A DNA stretch of 35,701 nucleotides. It comes from a virus. A program made the translations under genes and the position numbers. Under the pieces are notes generated by a model. The model saw nothing but the letters and a program-made list of their open reading frames with translations. It had not been told where the DNA came from and did no database searches. Of the stretch, positions 7,734-16,191 are shown piece after piece (position 1 is the first letter of the stretch; each line of letters begins with the position of its first letter). The stretch lies in the IMG/VR virus record IMGVR_UViG_3300031857_000648, positions 1 to 35,701 of that record, one strand, 5' to 3'.

Positions 7734-9803
7734 ATGCCTAATTGGAAAAAAGTCATAACTAGCGGCTCTGACGCTGTCTTAAACTCATTAAATACTACTA
7801 ATGGTATAACAGGTTCATTATTAGGAACAGCTACAACAGCTTCGTCTGTTACACCATTAAACCAAAATGTAACTATAACAGGTTCATTAACAGTTATTTC
7901 TGGTTCTAATGTTGAATTACAAGTATTAAATACTGGTGTTAGATTAGGAAATGTATCAACTGATGCTCATACAGTGACAGGTAGTTTTAATGTAAGTGGT
8001 TCAAGTTTATTTAATGGAAACGTTATAATTTCAGGTTCATCATCACCTGGATTGTTAGTTAGAGGCTCAGGCTCAGCTACAATTGCTACATTTCAAGGAT
8101 CAGATGGTGCATATAGAGCATTTTTTGGTAATGCACAGCATGTTATGAATGTAACAAGTGGAGGTACTTTTAGTATACGACCAAATGAAGGAACCACTAA
8201 TAACCCCGGTTTTGATTTTGTACCCAGTACTTTTGGTGGTGTTAGTTATATAGAATTTGCAGGATTAAGATATCGAATAGGACATACAGGTGCCAATAAT
8301 GCGAATGGTGGTTTATTATTTCAGGGTCGTGCTACATTAACTTCTTTAAATAGTCCTCGTTTTTCATTTGATGTAAATGGTACTTCTATAACTACAACCT
8401 CTGGAACTTCTACTGGCATATCTTATGTAGATACTTTTGCTGCAGCAGCAGGCTCAGCTAGTTATAGACCATTATCACTTGTGTATACTATTAATAATAG
8501 TGGAGCACAAACAGGTACAACAACTGGTATCTTCTTAAATGCTACTCAAACAGCATTAAATAGTATGACTCATAATTTAATGGATTTGCAAGTTGGAGGT
8601 AGTAGTAGATTTAGAGTAAACAATGCTGGTAATACTATAATAACTGGTTCATTAACAGTAAGAGGTTCAGGTGCTACAAGTGCTACAAACGCGTTGTACA
8701 TAGAAAATAGTAGTGCAACTGCAGCATTAACAGTACGTGATGATGGTTTAGTTAGTGTAATGCCAAACAATGCTAACATCACAATAGATGGTTCTACATC
8801 TTCTGGTGGTAGAATAATAATACAAAGTCCTAGTAGTAATGCTTTAATTGGTATTAATTCATATAATACATTTTTATATCCAACAAAATTAGTACTATTT
8901 GCTCGCTCAACAATAGAAGGTAGCACAAATGTATTAGGTGACCTTAGATTCTATAATTTAACTACTGGTAAAACTTACATGTTTATGACTGAAACAGGTC
9001 TCACCAGTATAAATAAAGGTACAGTAACACCAAATGCTAATTTAGATGTTAGCGGTAGTGTTATAATAACTGGCTCTATCTCAAACTCATTACGAGTAAA
9101 AGGATCAGGCGCTACATCAGCAACAACAACACTACGAATAGAAAATAGTAATGCTGTTGCAAGTTTACTTGTATTTGATAATCAAACTGTTGGTATAAAT
9201 AAAACAACTACTAATGCTACTTTAGATGTTAGTGGATCTGCTTCAATAACAGGTAGTTTTTCAGTGAAAGGTACTATATCATTAGGTAACACTACTACAT
9301 CAAATGCTGTTATACAAAGAGCACAAACACCAGCCGGCTCATATTCAACTATATTTGCAGCAGGTACAGGTATATCAGATACTTATCCATGGACACGAGC
9401 TGATACAGATGGAGCTAGTGTTGAACTAAGAGCGGGTGACCCAACATCAGACCAATATAGTGGTGGTATTATAATTACAGCAAACGGAAATACATCTCCA
9501 TTAGGTGAAGGTAACACTATAATATTTAAAAATCGTACTGGAGTAGCTACATATACAGAACGTATGCGTATTACATACGACGGTAACGTCGGTATTAATA
9601 TATCCCCATCTGCTAAGTTACATATAGACGGTACTGTAAGAATAGATAACCAGAATAGTAGTACTCCAACAGGTCCAAATGTCTCAGCTGGTACAGTATC
9701 TAATTATTGGGGTACAGCAGATGGTATATTTTTAAGTACCCCAAACACATGGTTAAAAATAAATTTAGGCGGCGCAGATTATTATCTTCCAGCATATACT
9801 TAA
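7734..9803 (+). CDS. Large tail-fibre protein 3
   Basis: 689 residues with the same WKKVxxSGS N-terminal tag as the gene at 2341 (MPNWKKVITSGS), then a GITGSLLGTA module shared with the fibre at 4398. The body has repeated modules of the form LDVSGSxxITGSxSVKG and RVKGSGATSATxxLxIENS (near residues 305-325 and 455-475), typical of beta-helical fibre shafts. The C-terminus (TPNTWLKINLGGADYYLPAY) is a compact tip-like ending common in Bacteroidota and cyanophage fibres. No catalytic domain is seen. Probably a distal fibre or short appendage; which virion structure it joins cannot be decided here. Confidence 0.7.
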   Translation: MPNWKKVITSGSDAVLNSLNTTNGITGSLLGTATTASSVTPLNQNVTITGSLTVISGSNVELQVLNTGVRLGNVSTDAHTVTGSFNVSGSSLFNGNVIISGSSSPGLLVRGSGSATIATFQGSDGAYRAFFGNAQHVMNVTSGGTFSIRPNEGTTNNPGFDFVPSTFGGVSYIEFAGLRYRIGHTGANNANGGLLFQGRATLTSLNSPRFSFDVNGTSITTTSGTSTGISYVDTFAAAAGSASYRPLSLVYTINNSGAQTGTTTGIFLNATQTALNSMTHNLMDLQVGGSSRFRVNNAGNTIITGSLTVRGSGATSATNALYIENSSATAALTVRDDGLVSVMPNNANITIDGSTSSGGRIIIQSPSSNALIGINSYNTFLYPTKLVLFARSTIEGSTNVLGDLRFYNLTTGKTYMFMTETGLTSINKGTVTPNANLDVSGSVIITGSISNSLRVKGSGATSATTTLRIENSNAVASLLVFDNQTVGINKTTTNATLDVSGSASITGSFSVKGTISLGNTTTSNAVIQRAQTPAGSYSTIFAAGTGISDTYPWTRADTDGASVELRAGDPTSDQYSGGIIITANGNTSPLGEGNTIIFKNRTGVATYTERMRITYDGNVGINISPSAKLHIDGTVRIDNQNSSTPTGPNVSAGTVSNYWGTADGIFLSTPNTWLKINLGGADYYLPAYT

Positions 9804-9805
9804 AA

Positions 9806-9976
9806 ATGATTAAATCAACTCCAGAATTTGAAGCAAAAATAAAAGCAAGTGGAGTACCTGTTATAGAAATAACTCTAGAACAACTTTTGCAAACTAAACT
9901 TGCTACTAAAGAAGAAATTCAACATATTTATAATAAACATAAACAAGATGGCACTACAAATAACAGGAAGCTTTAA
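9806..9976 (+). CDS. Small unknown protein overlapping the next gene
   Basis: 56 residues starting at ATG 9806, two bases after the fibre stop. A longer in-frame start at 9707 lies wholly within the fibre gene and is rejected. The sequence is charged and helical (IEITLEQLLQTKLATKEEIQHIYNKH). Its last 29 bases overlap the next gene in another frame, and a perfect late-promoter 14-mer is embedded in it (9924-9937), encoding part of HIYNKH. It may be a small fibre-associated factor; no family is recognised. The tight coupling to the fibre stop supports it being real. Confidence 0.55.
   Translation: MIKSTPEFEAKIKASGVPVIEITLEQLLQTKLATKEEIQHIYNKHKQDGTTNNRKL
9924..9937 (+). promoter_or_regulatory. 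Late-promoter-like motif inside a coding region
   Basis: Exact ATATTTATAATAAA followed by C, lying within the 56-residue gene and 11 bases before ATG 9948. Its position selects 9948 rather than 9900 as the start of the next gene. Confidence 0.6.
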
Positions 9977-10274
9977 AAGTGGGTATGCTAGTTATACAGA
10001 TCCACAACTACAATTAATACCTCACTTAACATATAGAGGTACAATAGCAATGGATGTGAATGTTACTATTCCAACTTATGTAACTGATAGTTTAGGTACT
10101 GGTAGTATGTCCTATCCTCAAGTAGAAACAATACCAATGTATCCATCAACATCTGAATTAACATATCCTAAAACAAAAGTAGATCCTTATAGTGATCTAA
10201 TTTACTCATTAGAAACATACATTATAACTCAACTATCAGGTTCTAATCCAAATTGTACTTTTAATAGAGTTTAG
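9948..10274 (+). CDS. Small structural protein, unknown
   Basis: 108 residues beginning MALQITGSFKSG. The start at 9948 is chosen because it follows the embedded late motif and gives an N-terminus like the fibre-type proteins (ITGSFKSG). An in-frame start at 9900 would add a Lys/Ile/Asn-rich leader translated from the promoter. The protein is rich in Tyr, Thr, Pro and Ser with beta character, suggesting a virion component. It ends with TAG. No domain is recognised; adjacent genes are fibres upstream and the tail sheath downstream. Confidence 0.65.
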   Translation: MALQITGSFKSGYASYTDPQLQLIPHLTYRGTIAMDVNVTIPTYVTDSLGTGSMSYPQVETIPMYPSTSELTYPKTKVDPYSDLIYSLETYIITQLSGSNPNCTFNRV

Positions 10275-10310
10275 TTTGGAAATTTAAAAAAACAATATTA
10301 TATTATAATT

Positions 10311-10562
10311 ATGGAAAAAATAGTTTTAACACAAGAAGAAATCAATGATTTGAAATCTATTCAAGAACAGAATAGTCAATTAATTGTTAGTTTTGGCCAA
10401 ATTGAAATTGGCATTCAAAATCTAGATACTCAAAAATTAGAATTAATAAAACAACTCCAAATTCTTAAAAATAAAGAAAATGAGTTAGCAAAAGCTTTAC
10501 AAGTTAAATATGGTAATGGTAATATTAACATAGAAACTGGAGAGTTTACTAAAGTAGATTAG
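10311..10562 (+). CDS. Small coiled-coil protein, unknown
   Basis: 83 residues, mostly one predicted long helix. Leu/Ile residues recur every three to four positions between residues 5 and 65 (e.g. LDTQKLELIKQLQILKNKE), and the short C-terminal tail has NGNINIETGEF. No catalytic residues are visible. A possible Bacteroidota-type promoter (TTTG at 10275, then 20 bases, then TATATTAT) lies just before the ATG, but it would leave almost no leader, so I do not list it separately. The gene sits between a small structural gene and the tail sheath. A scaffold or assembly role is possible but unproven. Confidence 0.65.
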   Translation: MEKIVLTQEEINDLKSIQEQNSQLIVSFGQIEIGIQNLDTQKLELIKQLQILKNKENELAKALQVKYGNGNINIETGEFTKVD

Positions 10563-10574
10563 TTTTTAAGGAAA

Positions 10575-10617
10575 GCTTAGATATTTATTATCAAATAACT
10601 AATAAATTAATCTAAGC
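10575..10617 (+). promoter_or_regulatory. Late-promoter variant enclosed by an 8-bp inverted repeat, before tail sheath
   Basis: GCTTAGAT (10575-10582) and ATCTAAGC (10610-10617) are perfect inverted repeats. They enclose ATATTTATTATCAAA (10581-10595), a variant of the late motif. The right arm ends four bases before the sheath ATG at 10622. Confidence 0.5.
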
Positions 10618-10621
10618 AAAT

Positions 10622-12313
10622 ATGGCAGAAGTATTATTATCTCCTGGTGTTCTCTCAATTGAGAACGATCAATCACAAGTAACACAAGGTCCAATCACTG
10701 TTGGAGCTGCAATTATAGGTCCAACAGTTAAAGGTCCTGTTGAAATACCTACTCTTGTTACTTCATATAGTGATTATGTAAATAAATTTGGTACAACATT
10801 TGTAAGTGGTGGTGATGTATATTCATATTTTACATCAATTGCCGCTTATAACTATTTTAATAATGGTGGTGAATCATTATTAGTAGCTCGTGTTGTCAGT
10901 GGAACATTTTCATCTGCTACTTCAACAGCTATATCAGGTACTATTGGAAACGCTTTAGTACTTGAAACACTTTCTAAAGGTGTTATAATGAATAGTACAA
11001 GTTCATTAGATTCAGCTGGTGCCTTAACTAGTGGTTCAACTGATAATATTAGATGGGAAGTTGTATCTCCTGATACATCATCTGGTACTTTTGGTTTATT
11101 AATTCGTCAAGGTAATGATACAACCAATAGTCCTATAGTACTAGAAACATGGACTAACTTATCATTAGACCCTAAAGCTCCTAACTATGTTTCTAGAGTA
11201 ATTGGTGATTATACTTTAAATTATAATTCTACAAATGTTCAAATTGAAGTATCTGGTTCTTATCCTAATGCTTCAAGATATATCAGAGTAAAATCAGTAA
11301 ATAATACTCCGGACTATTTTGATAATAATGGTGTAGCTAAATCACAATATACATCTTCAATTCCAGTAGCAGCAAGTGGTTCATTTGGTAGCGCTGTAGG
11401 TACAGTAATGGTTGGAGGTCAATATTATGATAAAATTACTGATGGTAATAAATCTCAAGGTATTCCTAGTGCTAGCTATGATAATATGATTAATTTATTA
11501 TCAAATCAAGATGACTATAGATTTAATGTATTGTTAGCTCCTGGTTTATTTAGTACTTTACAAGCTAGCCAAGTATCAACTCTTATAACTAATACTCAAG
11601 GACGTGGTGATAGTTTATTTGTACTTGATTTAGTACCTTATGGTTCTACAATTTCAGCTGTAACTACAGCTGCTGCTTCACGTGATAATTCATATGCAGC
11701 TTCATATTGGCCATGGTGTCAAATTTTAGACCCAAGTTCAGGTAAAAATGTTTGGGTTCCAGCTTCAGCTTTAATCGCAGGTGTTTATGCTTATAATGAT
11801 AGAGTAGCTGAACCTTGGTTCGCACCAGCAGGTATTAATCGTGGTGGTTTAGGAACAGTAATTCGCGCTGAACAAAAATTATCACAAGCAAATCGTGATA
11901 CCTTATATCAAGGTAAAGTTAATCCAATTGCTACATTCCCTGGAACTGGTACTGTAGTATATGGTAACAAAACATTACAAACTAAAGCATCAGCTCTTGA
12001 TCGTGTGAATGTAAGACGTTTATTAATTGCTTTGAAATCTTATATTGGCCAAGTAGCAAACACATTAGTGTTTGAACAAAATACTATTGCTACAAGAAAT
12101 CAATTCTTAGCTCAAGTAAACCCATACTTAGAATCAGTTCAACAAAGACAAGGTTTATATGCGTTTAGAGTAGTAATGGATGAAAGCAATAACACTCCAG
12201 ATGTAATAGATAGAAATCAGTTAGTAGGTGCAATTTATTTACAACCAACCAAAACCGCTGAATATATTTATTTGAACTTCAATATTACACCTACTGGAGC
12301 TTCATTTGCGTAA
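10622..12313 (+). CDS. Contractile tail sheath protein (gp18-like)
   Basis: 563 residues, within the usual size range of myovirus sheath proteins. The N-terminus (LLSPGVLSIENDQSQV, then GAAIIGPTVKGP, VTSYSDYVNKFG) is the classic sheath opening, equivalent to PGVYxxExD and GxAxxGPaxxGP followed by FxxxFG. The C-terminal part holds the conserved core: YWPWCQILDP, VPASALIAGVYAYND, APAGINRGGL, LDRVNVRRLLIALKSYIGQ, and the closing VVMDESNNTPDVIDRNQLVGAIYLQPT. Sheath subunits polymerise around the tube and contract on infection. The tube gene follows directly, as in T4 (18-19). It is preceded by the hairpin-enclosed late motif, fitting high late expression. Confidence 0.97.
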   Translation: MAEVLLSPGVLSIENDQSQVTQGPITVGAAIIGPTVKGPVEIPTLVTSYSDYVNKFGTTFVSGGDVYSYFTSIAAYNYFNNGGESLLVARVVSGTFSSATSTAISGTIGNALVLETLSKGVIMNSTSSLDSAGALTSGSTDNIRWEVVSPDTSSGTFGLLIRQGNDTTNSPIVLETWTNLSLDPKAPNYVSRVIGDYTLNYNSTNVQIEVSGSYPNASRYIRVKSVNNTPDYFDNNGVAKSQYTSSIPVAASGSFGSAVGTVMVGGQYYDKITDGNKSQGIPSASYDNMINLLSNQDDYRFNVLLAPGLFSTLQASQVSTLITNTQGRGDSLFVLDLVPYGSTISAVTTAAASRDNSYAASYWPWCQILDPSSGKNVWVPASALIAGVYAYNDRVAEPWFAPAGINRGGLGTVIRAEQKLSQANRDTLYQGKVNPIATFPGTGTVVYGNKTLQTKASALDRVNVRRLLIALKSYIGQVANTLVFEQNTIATRNQFLAQVNPYLESVQQRQGLYAFRVVMDESNNTPDVIDRNQLVGAIYLQPTKTAEYIYLNFNITPTGASFA

Positions 12314-12328
12314 TTTTTAAAAATAATA

Positions 12329-12342
12329 ATATTTATAACAAA
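12329..12342 (+). promoter_or_regulatory. Late-promoter variant ATATTTATAACAAA before tail tube
   Basis: One-base variant of the recurrent late motif, 17 bases before the ATG at 12359, in the 45-base gap between sheath and tube. It would let the tube be made at a higher level than, or independently of, the sheath. Confidence 0.5.
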
Positions 12343-12358
12343 TAAATAACTAAGAAAA

Positions 12359-12847
12359 ATGCCAGTATTAAATCCAAACGAAATATTTTTCACAGCATTT
12401 GAACCTAAACAACAGAATAGGTTTATAATGTATATTGATGGTGTTCCCTCATATATGGTTAAAGGTGTAAGTGCAGTTACCTTAACTCAAGAAACAATAA
12501 AGCTAAACCACATTAACGTAGCAAGATATGTTAAAGGTAAATCAAATTGGGGTCCTATCACCATGACTTTATTTGATCCTATCACTCCTTCAGGTGCTCA
12601 GTCAGTAATGGAATGGGTACGTTTACACCACGAATCAGTAACAGGTCGTGACGGTTATTCAGATTTTTATAAAAAAGATTTAACCTTCAATGTATTAGGC
12701 CCTGTAGGTGATATTGTTAGTGAATGGATTATCAAAGGTGCTTTAATCACTGAAGCTAATTTTGGTGAATATAGCTGGGATAATGAATCTGCTGCTCAAA
12801 ACATCACTATGACAGTTCAACCTGACTACTGTGTGTTGAATTTCTAA
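12359..12847 (+). CDS. Tail tube protein (gp19-like)
   Basis: 162 residues, matching T4 gp19 (163). Recognisable features are the N-terminal FTAFEPKQQNRFIMYIDGVPSYMVKGV, an aromatic segment SNWGPITMTLFDPITPSG, MEWVRLHHESVTGRDGY, and the C-terminal ITMTVQPDYCVLNF. The protein forms stacked hexameric rings that make the inner tail tube. It follows the sheath gene as in T4 and is ended by a strong hairpin terminator, so sheath and tube form a short late unit with their own promoters. Confidence 0.95.
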   Translation: MPVLNPNEIFFTAFEPKQQNRFIMYIDGVPSYMVKGVSAVTLTQETIKLNHINVARYVKGKSNWGPITMTLFDPITPSGAQSVMEWVRLHHESVTGRDGYSDFYKKDLTFNVLGPVGDIVSEWIIKGALITEANFGEYSWDNESAAQNITMTVQPDYCVLNF

Positions 12848-12870
12848 GAATTACTTTTTCCGAAGTATAC

Positions 12871-12910
12871 AGAAAAAAAGTTAGCTTGGCTCTTGCCAAG
12901 CTTCTTTTTA
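12871..12910 (+). terminator. Rho-independent terminator after the tail tube gene
   Basis: Perfect 8-bp stem AGCTTGGC/GCCAAGCT (12883-12890 with 12895-12902) with loop TCTT, followed by TCTTTTT and preceded by an A-run that extends the stem. It stands between the tube gene and the next late promoter. Confidence 0.85.
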
Positions 12911-12916
12911 TCTTGC

Positions 12917-12930
12917 ATATTTATAATAAA
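12917..12930 (+). promoter_or_regulatory. Late-promoter-like motif ATATTTATAATAAA
   Basis: Exact copy, directly downstream of the tail-tube terminator and 21 bases before the ATG at 12951. A terminator followed at once by this motif is good evidence that it is a promoter. Confidence 0.65.
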
Positions 12931-12950
12931 CGTTACATTAAATAAAATCT

Positions 12951-13688
12951 ATGAGTGAATTTAAATTCCCTACAGAAACTGTAGAACTACCATCAAAAGG
13001 TCTTCTTTATCCTGAATCAAGTCCTTTAGCATCAGGTAAAATTGAGATGAAATACATGACTGCTAAAGAAGAAGATATTCTAACCAACCAGTCTTATATT
13101 AAACAAGGTATTGTATTAGATAAACTATTACAATCACTTATTGTATCTAAAATTGATTATAATGAGTTGTTAACTGGTGATAAAAATGCTATACTAATTG
13201 CTTCACGTATTTTAGGTTATGGTAAAGATTATTCTTTTAGATATCGTGGAGAAACAGTAACAGTTGACTTATCAGTATTAGATAATAAAAAAATTGATGA
13301 ATCATTATTTATAAATCGCAAAAATGAATTCACATTTAAATTACCTTCAACTAGTGACACTATTACCTTTAAACTATTAAGTCATGGTGATGAATTAAAA
13401 CTAGAACAGGAACTAGAAGGTTTAAAGAAAATTAACCAAAACCCAGAAATATCAACTCGTCTAAAACATACTATATTGTCTGTTAATGACAGTTATGATA
13501 AAGCTACAATTAGAGATTTCGTTGATAACTATTTATTAGCTCGTGATGCTCGTGCTTTACGTGAGTATATTAAACAAATTCAGCCTGATGTTGATTTAAC
13601 AGTTAATGTACAAACTTCAAACGGCCTAGTGGAGGGGGTCAGCTTACCTATTGGGCTTGACTTTTTTTGGCCTGACTTTGGAATATAG
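12951..13688 (+). CDS. Baseplate/tail-assembly protein (T4 gp26 / T4_baseplate-like)
   Basis: 245 residues. The opening FPTETVELPSKGLLYPESSPL followed by IEMKYMTAKEEDILTN is typical of the T4_baseplate (gp26-like) family in T4-like phages. The middle holds a possible Ig/beta fold (RYRGETVTVDLSVLDN) and the C-terminal half is helical (TIRDFVDNYLLARDARALREYIKQIQ). It lies between the tail tube and a tape-measure-like gene, the usual place of tail-assembly chaperones. The last 22 codons are oddly GC-rich for this genome and contain a T7 run (13662-13668) in a region also open in the frame of the next gene, so a programmed frameshift is possible. Stop is TAG. Confidence 0.65.
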   Translation: MSEFKFPTETVELPSKGLLYPESSPLASGKIEMKYMTAKEEDILTNQSYIKQGIVLDKLLQSLIVSKIDYNELLTGDKNAILIASRILGYGKDYSFRYRGETVTVDLSVLDNKKIDESLFINRKNEFTFKLPSTSDTITFKLLSHGDELKLEQELEGLKKINQNPEISTRLKHTILSVNDSYDKATIRDFVDNYLLARDARALREYIKQIQPDVDLTVNVQTSNGLVEGVSLPIGLDFFWPDFGI

Positions 13689-13689
13689 A

Positions 13690-13953
13690 ATGTATTTATT
13701 CACCCAAATCCATGAAATAATATTTCATGGTAATGGTGGATATGATTACAACACTATTTATAACATGCCTATATGGTTACGTAATTTTACTTTTAATAAA
13801 TTAAAAGAACACTACCAACCAAAAGAAGATGATGATGTTGTAGAAAAATCTAAACAAGCAATGAGAACAGCGCAAACTGATGGTACTGTACCTAAAGTTC
13901 AAGTACCAACATATGTAACTAAGGCATCTAAAAAGAAAGCACCACAAAAGTAG
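13690..13953 (+). CDS. Conserved small tail-assembly protein (possible frameshift partner)
   Basis: 87 residues from ATG 13690, one base after the previous stop. The reading frame is also open upstream across the end of the gp26-like gene (to at least 13651, a TTG), so a fusion by +1 or -2 slippage is possible. Core: NGGYDYNTIYNMPIWLRNFTFNKLKEHY (residues 14-41), a segment I recall from small T4-like phage proteins next to gp26. The C-terminal half is polar and Lys-rich (ASKKKAPQK) and probably disordered. Placed just before the tape measure, it would fit a second tail-assembly chaperone. Exact role unproven. Confidence 0.6.
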   Translation: MYLFTQIHEIIFHGNGGYDYNTIYNMPIWLRNFTFNKLKEHYQPKEDDDVVEKSKQAMRTAQTDGTVPKVQVPTYVTKASKKKAPQK

Positions 13954-13962
13954 GTGCTTTCA

Positions 13963-13976
13963 ATATTTATAATAAA
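13963..13976 (+). promoter_or_regulatory. Late-promoter-like motif ATATTTATAATAAA
   Basis: Exact copy, 11 bases before the ATG at 13987 of the tape-measure-like gene. Confidence 0.6.
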
Positions 13977-13986
13977 CTATATTTAA

Positions 13987-16179
13987 ATGGCTGATCCTAA
14001 CGAAAATATAAGAAACGGTAAAAAAGATCTTAAAGAAATAAGTGACATTGTTGGGGTTTTAGATGAAGGATTTCAATCATTAACTTCCCGATTAACTGAT
14101 TTAGCAGAAGGACTAACTGACATAGTTAATGATGCTAGAGCATTTTCTAGAATACAAAAAGATACAATTTCTACATTAAATAAATTAGCCAAAGCTAATG
14201 AAAAATTAATTAAAAATCAAATTGATTTAAACAATGGTCAATTATCATCTAAAAAAATAAATGAACAAATAAATGAAATAACAGCCACTAGAGAAATATT
14301 AGAACAAAGATTAAAAAATCTAACTGATAAACAAATCCAAGGCTTAATTTTAACCCAAAGTGAATTAGATGAAATACAAAAATTACAAGAAGGTATAGCT
14401 GAAGTAACAGGTGAAGTAGCTGATAATTATCAAAGACAATTAAGTTTCGCTAAAGAAATTGAAAAAAAAGCAGGTGGATTTCAAAAATTAGCAGGAGTAG
14501 TTAAATCAATCCCAGGCTTAAAAGGAATAGCAGGACCATTTCAAGACGCAGCTGATGCTGCTGCTAAAGCAGCCGCCAGTGGAAAAAGTTCATTTCAAAT
14601 ATTTAAAGCAGGTGCTGGAGGATTAGCTTCATTTCTTAAAGGTCCAATTTGGATAACAGCTTTAGTTGCCGCGGCTAAGTTTTTTATAGAAGCAATGTTT
14701 GCAGCTGACAAACGTGTAACTGATTTAGCTAAAAATATATCTATATCTAAAGATAGCGCTCGAGCATTATATGAATCATTCCAACAAAGTAAAGGTATAT
14801 TAGATAGTCAATTAGCTACTACTAAAAATATAACTGAAGCATTTAATGAGTTAGCTAATATATCTGATTTTATTAATGTTTCTAATACAAAACAACTTGA
14901 TACTCAAATACAGTTAACTAAAGAAATTGGTATTCAAGTTGAAGAAGCATTACAATTACAACAATTATTCGCTGTAAATAACAATGAAGCTGATAAAGGT
15001 TTAGATATTGTTTATGATCAGATAGCTGCGTTTGCTAATCAAAACAAAATAGTTGCTGATGGTAGAAAAATAATATCAGATGTCAATAAATTAAGTGGTT
15101 TAATAAAACTTAATTTTAGAGGAAATACAGGTGAAATAGTTAAAACTGTTTTAGAAGCTAAAAAATTAGGTTTAACATTAGACCAAATAACTAAAACCCA
15201 AAGTTCATTACTTGATTTTGAATCATCAATATCATCTCAAATTGAAGCCGAATTATTAACTGGTAGACAAATAAATTTAGAACGCGCTCGTTTATTTGCT
15301 TTAAATAATGATATTGCAGGTTTAACTGAAGAAATAGCTAAACAAAATATTACTGCTGCTTCATTCAGTAGAATGAATGCTTTACAGCAAGAATCTATAG
15401 CTAAAACTTTAGGTATGAGTGCTAATGAGTTAGGTGATTCTTTATTTAAACAAGAATTAATAAACAAAACCGCTGGTGACTATACTAAAAATTTAAGAGA
15501 AAACGCTAAAATTTTACGAGATCAAGGTAAATTAGAAGAAGCTAATCGTTTAGAAAGACAAGCAGAAGCTGTAGAACAAGGTATAGTAGAAGGTAAAAGT
15601 TTAGAACAAGCCCAAAAATCATTAGACGCCCAAACTAAATTTAATAATGCTTTAGAACATGCTCAAGAAATATTTACTGATTTAGTTGATGGTGGATTTT
15701 TAGATAAATTATCAGATACATTAATAGCATTAACTAAATCTCTAGAAGGAGGATTATTAGGACTTTTTAATATGAGTTCTAATATAAGAATTGCTGAAAG
15801 TGATAGATTATTAAAAGAATTAGATAAAAAATCTTCAACAGATGCTAAATTAAAACAAAGATTAGATGATCTAAGGTTATTATTTAAAAACTCGGGAATT
15901 GGAGAAAATAAACTTGCAGATAGAGCTAGTGCTAGTATTTCATCTTTAGCTCGAGAACAAGGTTTAAAAGTTGATGATTTTGTTATTAAAACTCATCCAA
16001 AAGATACATTAGTAATGGCAGGCGGCACTAAGTTAGGAAACAATGATGAAACATTAAAAGCTCAACAAGAAACTAATATATTATTAAGACAGTTATTAAC
16101 CAAAAATACTAACATATATATGGATAGTAATAAAGTTAGCACAACAATAAGTCAAAATTCATTTAACGTAGGTCAATAA
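13987..16179 (+). CDS. Probable tail tape-measure protein
   Basis: 730 residues, overwhelmingly helical. Residues 15-160 are coiled-coil-like with regular Leu/Ile spacing. Residues 165-218 are small-residue rich (Ala/Gly), then a hydrophobic segment at about 219-239 (PIWITALVAAAKFFIEAMFA) is followed by more amphipathic helices to about 590. A membrane-seeking segment inside a long coiled protein next to tube and chaperone genes is the signature of tape measures, which set tail length and help DNA cross the membrane. T4 gp29 is 590 residues. If the common rule of about 1.5 angstrom per residue holds, the tail would be around 110 nm. It could instead be another long baseplate protein, but position favours tape measure. 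Confidence 0.7.
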   Translation: MADPNENIRNGKKDLKEISDIVGVLDEGFQSLTSRLTDLAEGLTDIVNDARAFSRIQKDTISTLNKLAKANEKLIKNQIDLNNGQLSSKKINEQINEITATREILEQRLKNLTDKQIQGLILTQSELDEIQKLQEGIAEVTGEVADNYQRQLSFAKEIEKKAGGFQKLAGVVKSIPGLKGIAGPFQDAADAAAKAAASGKSSFQIFKAGAGGLASFLKGPIWITALVAAAKFFIEAMFAADKRVTDLAKNISISKDSARALYESFQQSKGILDSQLATTKNITEAFNELANISDFINVSNTKQLDTQIQLTKEIGIQVEEALQLQQLFAVNNNEADKGLDIVYDQIAAFANQNKIVADGRKIISDVNKLSGLIKLNFRGNTGEIVKTVLEAKKLGLTLDQITKTQSSLLDFESSISSQIEAELLTGRQINLERARLFALNNDIAGLTEEIAKQNITAASFSRMNALQQESIAKTLGMSANELGDSLFKQELINKTAGDYTKNLRENAKILRDQGKLEEANRLERQAEAVEQGIVEGKSLEQAQKSLDAQTKFNNALEHAQEIFTDLVDGGFLDKLSDTLIALTKSLEGGLLGLFNMSSNIRIAESDRLLKELDKKSSTDAKLKQRLDDLRLLFKNSGIGENKLADRASASISSLAREQGLKVDDFVIKTHPKDTLVMAGGTKLGNNDETLKAQQETNILLRQLLTKNTNIYMDSNKVSTTISQNSFNVGQ

Positions 16180-16191
16180 CATTTTCTTTTA

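Noticed and set aside
9707-9805. In-frame start at 9707 for the 56-residue gene
   Set aside because: It would overlap the fibre gene end by almost 100 bases and adds an unlikely Arg/Lys-rich leader. ATG 9806 lies two bases after the fibre stop.
13651-13689. TTG at 13651 as the start of the small tail-assembly gene
   Set aside because: It overlaps the end of the gp26-like gene by 38 bases, while an ATG at 13690 fits the close spacing of neighbours. The open overlap is reported instead as a possible frameshift zone.
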